A stretch of 64,000 nt of DNA from Bacteroidota bacterium (GTDB lineage Bacteria; Bacteroidota; Ignavibacteria; Kryptoniales; JAKASW01), in the NCBI GenBank assembly GCA_021794075.1, contig JAJYRM010000003.1, forward strand, positions 1-64,000. Reading direction: 5' to 3'. A model generated the notes under the pieces. The model made no database searches, was not told the DNA's origin, and saw nothing but the letters and a program-made list of their open reading frames with translations. The position numbers and the translations under genes were made by a program. This document shows, in pieces, positions 29,190 to 37,356 of the stretch. Every line of letters starts with the position of its first letter. The stretch's first letter is position 1.

Positions 29190-30471
29190 TTTTTTCACGA
29201 CACTCCTTGGGGCGCTGTTCGTTCTTTCGGTGATATTTATATGGTTCATGATCGCTTATCAGCTCGTCCTGACGATAGCCGGCTTCTTTCACAACTGGGC
29301 GTCTGCCAAGGAAAAACTAGCTATCGACAACATGACTCATTTCGAAAGCCCGCGAGTCTGTATCCTCATCCCCGCTCACAACGAAGAGACGGTCATCCAG
29401 AGAACCTTGGACGCAATGGTGAAGTTGGATTACCCGGCTGACAAGCTGGAGATCCTAGTCATCAACGATGGCTCTTCGGACAGGACGGGGGAGATAGTCG
29501 AGTCGATGTCGAAACAGGACCGAAGGGTTCGATGCTACAACGTGCCCGAAGGCGAAGGGGGTAAGGGGAAATCACGAGCGCTGAACCTTGGCTTGAAGCA
29601 AACCGATGCCGAGGTGATAGCTGTTTATGACGCAGACAACCAGCCACTTCCTGACGCGTTGAAATACCTTGTTGCGGAACTTCTCCTGCATCCTGATCTC
29701 GGCGCCGTGCTCGGTAACTTCAGAACCATTAACAAAGACAGGACCTGGCTCACTCGTTTCGTCAGCATTGAGACGATGAGTTTTCAGGCGATACTGCAGG
29801 CTGGAAGATGGGCGATGTTTAAGGTGGCAACGCTGCCGGGGACGAACTTCGTGATATGGAAGCATCTCGTGGATGATCTCAACGGCTGGGACGAGGATGC
29901 CATTACAGAAGACTCTGAGTTGAGCATCAGGGTTTACATGAAAGGTTACAAAATCAAATACATACCGTTTGCAGTAACGCTTGAACAGGAGCCGGAGACG
30001 CTTCCGGTTTGGACGAAACAGCGAACCAGATGGGTCCGGGGCAACAACTATGTTGTGACGAAATTCATGAGAGAGATAACGCAATTCCAAAACAAGTTCC
30101 TCGCATTCGAAGTCCTCTATCTACTCTCGCTTTATTACGTGTTCCTCTTTGCAATCGGCGTCAGCGATTTAATATTTTTATTGAGCGTCACGCATTTGGT
30201 CGCGATTCCGCTTCCGGGTCCGTACACTACTGTTTGGGTACTGGCGGTCGTACTCTTCATCCTGGAAATAATCCTAGTATTGTCGTATGAGGGAATGGAC
30301 ACGCCGAGGAATTTCTTCCTCGTGTTCCTGATGTATTTCACCTACTGTCAGTTCTGGATATACGTGGTCGGGAGGGCGATCTATCTTGATTATATAAAGA
30401 GGGAGAAGCGCACATGGTCAAAGACGGTGCGCTTTCAACTCGATGATGGCGCGAAAGGAAAGAAGAAGTAA
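29182..30471 (+). CDS. Processive family-2 glycosyltransferase (PgaC/BcsA-like), membrane
   Basis: VCILIPAHNEETVIQRTLDAMVKLDYP, LVINDGSSDRTGEI, AVYDADNQP, DEDAITEDSELSIRVY, KQRTRWVRGNN (QxxRW); TM helices at both ends; 8 bp overlap with upstream gene. Confidence 0.9.
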   Translation: MYDFFTTLLGALFVLSVIFIWFMIAYQLVLTIAGFFHNWASAKEKLAIDNMTHFESPRVCILIPAHNEETVIQRTLDAMVKLDYPADKLEILVINDGSSDRTGEIVESMSKQDRRVRCYNVPEGEGGKGKSRALNLGLKQTDAEVIAVYDADNQPLPDALKYLVAELLLHPDLGAVLGNFRTINKDRTWLTRFVSIETMSFQAILQAGRWAMFKVATLPGTNFVIWKHLVDDLNGWDEDAITEDSELSIRVYMKGYKIKYIPFAVTLEQEPETLPVWTKQRTRWVRGNNYVVTKFMREITQFQNKFLAFEVLYLLSLYYVFLFAIGVSDLIFLLSVTHLVAIPLPGPYTTVWVLAVVLFILEIILVLSYEGMDTPRNFFLVFLMYFTYCQFWIYVVGRAIYLDYIKREKRTWSKTVRFQLDDGAKGKKK

Positions 30472-30476
30472 AACTG

Positions 30477-30887
30477 CTACGAGCGCTGTGTCTGGCAGGC
30501 AGGGCATATCCCGTAGAAGTCGATCCTTAAGTCCTGAACGACATATCCACGCGGAAGTTTAAAGTCGGGCGTGACCCTTGCCTCATCTATATCGAATATC
30601 CCTTTGCAGGATTTGCAGATGAAATGGAAGTGCTCCTCTTTGTTCGCGTCGAACCTCAGTTGTCCATCGCATATCACCTCGCTGATTTCACCCGACTCAG
30701 CGAGAAGGTTAAGGTTCCTGTAGACCGTCGCAAGGCTGATGTTTGGAAGCTCCTTGCGTACCTCGTGAAAAACCCAGTCGGCAGTGGGATGCGACTTGGT
30801 GGAGCGGACTATGTCCAGCACCTTTTCCCTCTGCCTGCTCCGCTTCCTTCGGAGGGATCCTTCGGATTGTTGAGTGTCGTTCAGCAT
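30477..30887 (-). CDS. Fur/PerR-family transcriptional regulator
   Basis: RQREKVLDIVRSTKSHPTADWVFHEVRKELPNISLATVYRNLNLLAESGEI; EEHFHFICKSCKGIFDID; CPACQ. Confidence 0.92.
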   Translation of the reverse strand: MLNDTQQSEGSLRRKRSRQREKVLDIVRSTKSHPTADWVFHEVRKELPNISLATVYRNLNLLAESGEISEVICDGQLRFDANKEEHFHFICKSCKGIFDIDEARVTPDFKLPRGYVVQDLRIDFYGICPACQTQRS

Positions 30888-30917
30888 GAGATTTAGCCTC
30901 TATTTGTAAATGCCTCT

Positions 30918-31523
30918 CTAAATCCAGACATTTACCGAGCTGTCTTCGGTAATGTCGCGGTGGAGTGCGCGCCGTAATCTCTCATTGAGAGGGGTTTCTG
31001 CTTTGTAATTCTTGTGCCTGATAATAAGCGATACGGGGACCGAAGGGTCGGCGAGGATGCTTGTCTCTCCCAGGGAAAATTTGAACCTAACATATTGGAC
31101 GGCGCTGATCCTGTCGTCGGTGGCGTGCCCTTCTTCGAAGACTGCGGGAATCAACTTCTCTCCCATTTTCATATACACCGAATCTTTGTTCAACCCGACG
31201 AGCGAATCGAGGACGGGTTTGATCTTCGATTGTTCATCGACTTCAACAAAGAGTGTTGCGGTAAGCTCGTTATCACGCGGGATGAGCTCGTTGTAAGTCT
31301 CCACTTCATCCTTGATCTTTTCGTCATCGACTATTCTTTCGACACGCATCATCTCTTCGATCTGGAAGGTGACAGTGTACCTATTTTCAAAAGTGAGAGT
31401 TACCATCTCGCCTATTTTGAGTCTCCGGAGGTTCTTCATTTCGATGATCCTCTGGCGGAAGTCGTTTCGTATCTTCTCGTAGTCTATAATGTTCTTGATT
31501 TCACTGAATTCTATGGGTTTCAC
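30918..31523 (-). CDS. DUF3501 family protein
   Basis: IIDYEKIRNDFRQRIIEMKNLRRLKIGEMVTLTFENRYTVTFQIEEMMRVERIVDDEKIKDEVETYNELIPRDNELTATLFVE matches the DUF3501 pattern; rubrerythrin/Fe-S context supports it. Confidence 0.82.
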   Translation of the reverse strand: MKPIEFSEIKNIIDYEKIRNDFRQRIIEMKNLRRLKIGEMVTLTFENRYTVTFQIEEMMRVERIVDDEKIKDEVETYNELIPRDNELTATLFVEVDEQSKIKPVLDSLVGLNKDSVYMKMGEKLIPAVFEEGHATDDRISAVQYVRFKFSLGETSILADPSVPVSLIIRHKNYKAETPLNERLRRALHRDITEDSSVNVWI

Positions 31524-31632
31524 TCTTGTCTTGCTCCTGTTCGATCTGTTCTGATAATATGCCCGCCTTCTTAGCGGGAGAGCGTGCGTTCACTGATCGC
31601 GATCTCTCTCTCGGCTTTCCGGAAGGTCCGTA

Positions 31633-32922
31633 TCAAGCCTTTGGATCCTTCTCCATTCCGTAAGCGTCTCTCAGTATCTGTATCGGATGACGCGGCTTAG
31701 CGCCAGAGCCCTTCTCGATTTGCAGCTGCGCGAGCGGGCAATCGCTTGCTGCTGCCCCTCCGTCCCTGAATTTCTCGAACAGCGGCTCGCCTACTTCGAG
31801 TGACATCTTGAAGTTCTCCTTCTTCAGGCTCCAGGTCCCGTCATGGCCCGAACATTTGGCAACTACATCGACCTCGGTGTCTGGGATAAACTGCAGGACA
31901 TCGCGTGATTTGAAGCCGATGTTCTGGGCCTTCAGGTGGCAGGGAAGATGATATGTGATTTTCCCCTGCGGATTCTTGAACTCCTTGGAGAGCTTTCCTT
32001 CCTTGTTGAGTTTGGCAAGATATTCCATCATGTCGAACGTGTGCGAAGCCACCAGTTTCGCGTCCGTGTCGTCGGAGAGCATCGGGTACTCCTGTTTCAT
32101 CAGGTAGCTGCAGCTCGGTCCCGGTGAGACTACGTCGTATCCATTCTTGACATAGCCGGCGAGCTGGCGAAGATTGTAGGCCGCGTGCTTCTTTGCGTTA
32201 TCGATGTCGCCTCCATCGAGGTAAGGCATACCGCAGCATTTCTGCGGAGGCACTTCAACATGTACGCCATTTTTTTCAAGCACCTGTATCGCCGCCTTGC
32301 CGGTATCGGTGTCGTTGTAATTCACCGAGCAAGTATGAAAAAACACGACTTTCGGAGAGTCAGTGTTTGGAGTCTCCGGCTTTCTATGCTTCTTGTACCA
32401 TGAAGTAAAAGTTTGGCTCGTGTACTTTGGCAGGTTTCTGTCGCGGTGAATGCCGATCGTCTTTTCCATCAGGATCCTGAACAGCTTGCTCTCGAGCGTC
32501 CAGTTGACGATTGGCGCCGCCTTTGTCGAAACGGTTCCAAGGAGATCGGTTCTGCTCAGCATTTGGTCCTGGAGAGTCACGCCGCTCTTCTTCGCTTCGA
32601 TCGCTTTGCCTCTCAACATGTGGCGGGGAAAATCGAGCATGTAGCTGTGCGGCGGCGTGTAAGGGCATTTCGGGAAACAAAGCTTGCAGTCGTAACAAAG
32701 GTCCACAACTTTCTTCGTGTCTTCATCGGTGAGTTTATTCATCTCGCCGTCAAGCTCATCGATTCGCTTAAAGAGGACATCGAAGGATGGGCACAGGTTA
32801 AAGCAAAGCCTGCAGCCGTTACAGATATCGAATATGCGTGCCGTCTCTTTGGCGTACGATTCTGTCTCGTAAAAATCTTTTGCGTTGAAATCAAATGCCA
32901 TTTTCAGACCCCTTGTTTCCAC
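31633..32922 (-). CDS. (Fe-S)-binding protein, GlpC/heterodisulfide-reductase-D-like
   Basis: Two [4Fe-4S] motifs (CNGCRLCFNLCPSF, CYDCKLCFPKCPY) and CCG-type domains (PQKCCGMPYLDGGD; YHLPCHLKAQ...KCSGHDGTW). Confidence 0.9.
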   Translation of the reverse strand: METRGLKMAFDFNAKDFYETESYAKETARIFDICNGCRLCFNLCPSFDVLFKRIDELDGEMNKLTDEDTKKVVDLCYDCKLCFPKCPYTPPHSYMLDFPRHMLRGKAIEAKKSGVTLQDQMLSRTDLLGTVSTKAAPIVNWTLESKLFRILMEKTIGIHRDRNLPKYTSQTFTSWYKKHRKPETPNTDSPKVVFFHTCSVNYNDTDTGKAAIQVLEKNGVHVEVPPQKCCGMPYLDGGDIDNAKKHAAYNLRQLAGYVKNGYDVVSPGPSCSYLMKQEYPMLSDDTDAKLVASHTFDMMEYLAKLNKEGKLSKEFKNPQGKITYHLPCHLKAQNIGFKSRDVLQFIPDTEVDVVAKCSGHDGTWSLKKENFKMSLEVGEPLFEKFRDGGAAASDCPLAQLQIEKGSGAKPRHPIQILRDAYGMEKDPKA

Positions 32923-33011
32923 AAATTATGATCCAATATCATGCGTGCGAAAGAACGGCCCGCGGAGCCCGCTTACGTTTTCCAAAGAGGGCCCCGGCAG
33001 ACCTTTCTGAT

Positions 33012-33437
33012 TTACTTCCCGAGAGTATCGAGAGCCTTTTGGAACCTGCCTGCGTGGGACTTTTCTGCGCGGGCGAGGGTTTCGAACCAGGTCGCAATTT
33101 CGTCGAAGCCTTCTTCTCTCGCCGTCTTCGCGAAACCCGGGTACATCTCGGTGTACTCGTATGTTTCACCCGTCACGGCTGAATTTAGGTTGGCTTTCGT
33201 ATCGCCGACCGGAACGTTAGTAACCGGGTCGCCAACTTCCTTCAGGAAGTCGAAGTGTCCGAACGCGTGCCCTGTTTCGCCTTCGGCCGTGTCGCGGAAC
33301 ACGCCTGCTACGTCGGGATAACCTTCGATGTCGGCATGACGAGCGAAATAGAGATAACGACGATTCGCCTGTGATTCTCCGGCGAAGCCCTCTTTCAAGT
33401 TATTGTAGGTCTTCGATCCCTTCAATTGTTTTGCCAT
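33012..33437 (-). CDS. Rubrerythrin
   Basis: [60 protein letters not shown]...[34 protein letters not shown] start at 33437. Confidence 0.95.
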   Translation of the reverse strand: MAKQLKGSKTYNNLKEGFAGESQANRRYLYFARHADIEGYPDVAGVFRDTAEGETGHAFGHFDFLKEVGDPVTNVPVGDTKANLNSAVTGETYEYTEMYPGFAKTAREEGFDEIATWFETLARAEKSHAGRFQKALDTLGK

Positions 33438-33460
33438 CTTATCTTCCTCCTTTTTGGTTA

Positions 33461-33486
33461 TGATAATAGGAATTGTTCCTATCATG
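33461..33486. promoter_or_regulatory. Candidate operator palindrome upstream of rubrerythrin
   Basis: TGATAATAGGAATTGTTCCTATCATG; core TAGGAA-TTG-TTCCTA is perfect, flanks partly symmetric. Confidence 0.4.
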
Positions 33487-33557
33487 TTAGCTTATACATT
33501 TTGAAATGTCAAGAGAAAAAGAGACCTTATTCCTTCAACAGAAGGAAATTTTGCGTT

Positions 33558-34214
33558 ATGGAAAAGGCAGTGGTGTCACTATCGGGCGGCATCGATTCCA
33601 GTACGCTTCTTCATTGGGCGATGAGGCGTTACAATGTCGTGGCGTTGACGTTTGATTATGGTTCCAAGCATGCCGAGCGGGAGCAAGCCGCGGCGAAAGA
33701 AATTGCGGCCCTGGCGGGGGCCGAGCACATTCTAACCAGACTTCCGTTTGTAAACGAACTTTTCAAGTCTGATCTGCTTCAGAGTGGTGGGGAGATACCC
33801 GAAGGCCATTACGAGAATTCTTCGATGAAGAGCACCGTCGTCCCGTTTCGGAACGGCATAATGCTTTCAATCGCAGCAGGGTTCGCGGAATCTGTCGGAG
33901 CCGCTACGGTCCTGTATGCCGCTCATGCGGGCGACCATGCGATATATCCGGATTGCCGTCCGGAATTCCTTAAGGCGATGTCTGAAGCCGCGAGGGCAGG
34001 TACATATATGAATGTTAAAATCGAAGATCCGTTTGTAGACCTGCATAAAAAAGATATAGTTCTCCTGGGGCATGAGCTGCGAGTTCCATTTGAGATTACC
34101 TATTCTTGTTACAAAGGCGGGAGCCTCCATTGTGGCAGATGCGGAACGTGTGTCGAGCGGAGAGAGGCCTTCAGATTAGCCGGCGTTCATGATCCAACGA
34201 AGTACGCGGGTTGA
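33558..34214 (+). CDS. queC: 7-cyano-7-deazaguanine synthase
   Basis: KAVVSLSGGIDSSTLLHWAM, ALTFDYGSKHAERE, VPFRNGIMLSIAAGFAES, CHCGRCGTC-type cysteine cluster (LHCGRCGTCVERREAF). Confidence 0.95.
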   Translation: MEKAVVSLSGGIDSSTLLHWAMRRYNVVALTFDYGSKHAEREQAAAKEIAALAGAEHILTRLPFVNELFKSDLLQSGGEIPEGHYENSSMKSTVVPFRNGIMLSIAAGFAESVGAATVLYAAHAGDHAIYPDCRPEFLKAMSEAARAGTYMNVKIEDPFVDLHKKDIVLLGHELRVPFEITYSCYKGGSLHCGRCGTCVERREAFRLAGVHDPTKYAG

Positions 34215-34286
34215 GCCTTGAGCCGGATTGGCGTTGAAATGAAAGAAGCCGCTTCCCATATTTAGCTGAAATGGGAGGAGGCGGGC

Positions 34287-35228
34287 ATGCTGAAATTCCT
34301 GAAGTGGGTTCTATGGGCGGCTATCGCGGCAAGTTTAATCCTTGTTCTCTGTGGCGTGTATATTGGGAGACTTAACTTTGGACCATATTTCGTATCGGGA
34401 AAAGGAAAGCTTGTCGAGAGTCGCTTGATCGTTTCTGGAACCGACAGTCTTTTCAAGCGCGGTTGGCTGACACTAGTCAGCGATGCCGGTAGGAAGGTAG
34501 ATTGCGGACTTTTGGTACCGGCTGGTAACGATGCGGGGCGACGCTATCCTGTCATGATTCTCCTGGGAGGTAAGGCAACGGGTAAGCACGCGATAGATTA
34601 TGTTCTCAATATCCGTAACGTGATAGTTGCTGCTCCGGACTATCCTTACACTCTCAGAGAGTCGTACACTCTGGGCCGATTTGTCGCTGATATACCTGAG
34701 ATGCGCGAGGCTGCGCTGGGCATGGTTCCTTCCATCATGATGCTTACAGACTATCTCTGGCAGCGTCCCGATGTCGACACGACTAAACTCGTTCTTCTCG
34801 GCTACAGCTTCGGAGCCCCGTTCGTTCCGTGTGTTGCCACTTATGACCGGCGGGCTGCCGCAGCGGCTATGGTTTTTGGCGGGGGAGATCTTAGAGCTCT
34901 GATCTATCACAACGTTCGCCGTTATCGGGGGGCGTTTGTGAGCAGGCTTTTGAGCCTTGCGGGGGGTGTCTTGCTGAGCCCTCTGGAGCCTCTTCGCTAC
35001 GCGAAGGCGATTTCACCAATGCCTCTCATCATGATAAACGGATCTCAAGACGAACAGATACCGAGACAGTACGCTGAAAAATTTTACTCGGAAGCGGGTC
35101 AGCCGAAGCGGATCGTCTGGATGGAATCTAGGCACGTTAACCCGCGCAATGTTGATTTGACTGAAAGGATAGTAGCCGCTTTGAAAGTCGAGCTCTCCAG
35201 GATAAACATTTTGACTGACACAAATTGA
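34287..35228 (+). CDS. Membrane-anchored alpha/beta hydrolase
   Basis: N-terminal TM helix; VLLGYSFGAPFVP nucleophile elbow (GxSxG); PLIMINGSQDEQIPRQYAEKFY and SRHVNP. Confidence 0.8.
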   Translation: MLKFLKWVLWAAIAASLILVLCGVYIGRLNFGPYFVSGKGKLVESRLIVSGTDSLFKRGWLTLVSDAGRKVDCGLLVPAGNDAGRRYPVMILLGGKATGKHAIDYVLNIRNVIVAAPDYPYTLRESYTLGRFVADIPEMREAALGMVPSIMMLTDYLWQRPDVDTTKLVLLGYSFGAPFVPCVATYDRRAAAAAMVFGGGDLRALIYHNVRRYRGAFVSRLLSLAGGVLLSPLEPLRYAKAISPMPLIMINGSQDEQIPRQYAEKFYSEAGQPKRIVWMESRHVNPRNVDLTERIVAALKVELSRINILTDTN

Positions 35229-35508
35229 TGATTGAAGGGTGGAGCGGACCGTTTCTTCCTCTAAGCGGGGAATTTTCGTCGATATCACTTTTGAACGAAT
35301 CATTGAAATCCACCATCAGGGAAGGATTACTTTTCCGGGCAGACAAGGATTACGAGGAGTCTTGCAGACTGAACAACTCAAGGACCTGTTTGCGGCTTTC
35401 CATTTTAAGAGACTGCTCTTCTCACACAGGGGAGCCCATTTCCCACAATCGCCCCCTACGTTTGAATTTCGCCCAAATCACAGCTAAATTGATTAAAAAC
35501 AGAGTGTA

Positions 35509-37356
35509 ATGACAGGAAAAGAACTCCTACAAATACTAAAAGACAGAATCCTCGTTTTTGACGGCGCGACCGGCACAAGCCTCCAAACACAGAACCTCAC
35601 GGCGGAAGATTTTGGCGGTGAACATCTGATGGGGTGTAACGAGTACCTGAACATTTCGAAACCGGAAGCTCCGGAAAAAGTCCACCGTGGCTTTCTCGAC
35701 GTCGGAGTGGACGTCGTTGAGACAAATTCATTCGGGGCGACACCTATCGTGCTGGCCGAATACGGTATCTCGAACATGTCGTATGAGATAAACAAACGTG
35801 CCGCGGAAATCGCGAGAAAGTGCGCCGACGAGTATTCGACAGGTGAACGCAGGCGCTATGTCGCTGGATCGATGGGACCTACCACTAAGCTGCCTTCGCT
35901 CGGCCATATCGAGTTCGACGCCATGCGCGATTCGTACAAGGTTCAGGTGAAGGGGCTTGTCGACGGAGGCGCTGACCTTCTCATCATTGAAACGTGCCAG
36001 GACCTATTGCAGACAAAGGCAGCGTTGGCTGCCGTTTATGAGTACACCCAGGAAAGCTCCAGGGAAATCGCGGTAATTGTCTCGATCACGATCGAGACAA
36101 TGGGAACAATGCTCATGGGTACTGAGGTTTCGGCGGCGCTAACCGCTATTGAACCGTACGACATCGTGACGGTCTTCGGTATGAACTGCGCTACCGGTCC
36201 GAAGGAGATGGAGGAAAACGTCCGCTATCTATGCGAAAACTCGCCGAAGCCAGTTTTCGTGATGCCGAACGCCGGTCTTCCTGAGAATATCGGCGGACAG
36301 GCATGTTACAACCTGAAACCTGACGAGCTTGAGTTTTGGATGACCCGGTATGTAAAGGAATTCGGAGCTAGCATTATCGGCGGGTGTTGCGGGACGACAC
36401 CTGAGCACATAACCAGACTCGTAAAAATCGCGTCCAGCGTGAAACCAAAGAAACGCGAATTCTCCTACACGTCCGCCGTATCATCGATATATTCAAGCGT
36501 TTCGCTTCATCTCGATCCGCCTCCAGTGATTGTCGGAGAAAGGTGCAACGCCAACGGGTCGAAGAAGTTTAAGGAGCTTCTCCTCGCGGAGGACTATGAC
36601 GGCATGGTACAGCTCGCGAAGGAACAGATGAAGGAAGGGGCGCACATTCTAGACCTTTGTGTCGCGTACGTCGGGAGGGATGAAGTCCGCGACATGCGCG
36701 AAGTGATGAAGAGGTTCAACACCCAGGTCGCTTTGCCTTTGATGATCGATTCCACCGAATACCAGGTTATAGAAGAGGCGCTGAAGAGGTACGCTGGGAG
36801 AGCCATCATCAACTCGATAAACCTGGAAGACGGCGAGGAGCGGATGAAGAGGGTGCTCCCGCTTTGCAGGAAATACGGCGCGGCTGTGGTGGCTTTGACC
36901 ATAGACGAATCGGGCATGGCGAAGACCCGAGAGAAAAAATTTGAAGTGGCCAAGCGTATTCGGGATCTGGCGGTCAACAAATACGGGATGAGAGAGCAAG
37001 ATTTGATATTCGATACGCTGACTTTCACGCTCGGTTCCGGCGATGAGGAATTCAGGAAAGCCGGTATCGAGACGATCGAAGCGATTAAGCTCATAAAAAC
37101 CGAATTCCCGGCGGCCTACACGCTCCTTGGCGTGTCGAACACCTCGTTTGGCTTGAACGCGCACGCGCGTCACGTTTTGAATTCCGTTTTCCTATATTAT
37201 GCGATTGAGAAAGGGCTCGACCTTGCGATCGTCAACGCACAGAAGATCACGCCCCTTTACAAGATAGATGAGCGCGGGAGGGAGATCTGCAGGGAATTGA
37301 TTTTTGACGAGCGGAAGTTTGCCGACGCTTCTGCCGGAGAGGCGGTGCAAGGGTGA
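35509..37356 (+). CDS. metH: Methionine synthase N-terminal half (homocysteine- and folate-binding modules)
   Basis: ILVFDGATGTSLQTQNLTAEDFGGEHLMGCNEYL, IIGGCCGTTPEHI zinc site, VGERCNANGSKKF, AHILDLCVAYVGRDE pterin-binding. Confidence 0.9.
   Translation: MTGKELLQILKDRILVFDGATGTSLQTQNLTAEDFGGEHLMGCNEYLNISKPEAPEKVHRGFLDVGVDVVETNSFGATPIVLAEYGISNMSYEINKRAAEIARKCADEYSTGERRRYVAGSMGPTTKLPSLGHIEFDAMRDSYKVQVKGLVDGGADLLIIETCQDLLQTKAALAAVYEYTQESSREIAVIVSITIETMGTMLMGTEVSAALTAIEPYDIVTVFGMNCATGPKEMEENVRYLCENSPKPVFVMPNAGLPENIGGQACYNLKPDELEFWMTRYVKEFGASIIGGCCGTTPEHITRLVKIASSVKPKKREFSYTSAVSSIYSSVSLHLDPPPVIVGERCNANGSKKFKELLLAEDYDGMVQLAKEQMKEGAHILDLCVAYVGRDEVRDMREVMKRFNTQVALPLMIDSTEYQVIEEALKRYAGRAIINSINLEDGEERMKRVLPLCRKYGAAVVALTIDESGMAKTREKKFEVAKRIRDLAVNKYGMREQDLIFDTLTFTLGSGDEEFRKAGIETIEAIKLIKTEFPAAYTLLGVSNTSFGLNAHARHVLNSVFLYYAIEKGLDLAIVNAQKITPLYKIDERGREICRELIFDERKFADASAGEAVQG

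Noticed and set aside
35225-35509. 94-aa and 82-aa plus-strand ORFs between the alpha/beta hydrolase and metH
   Set aside because: Overlapping frames, neither with a recognisable family; the spacer has no clear cobalamin or SAM riboswitch core either, so I left it unannotated.
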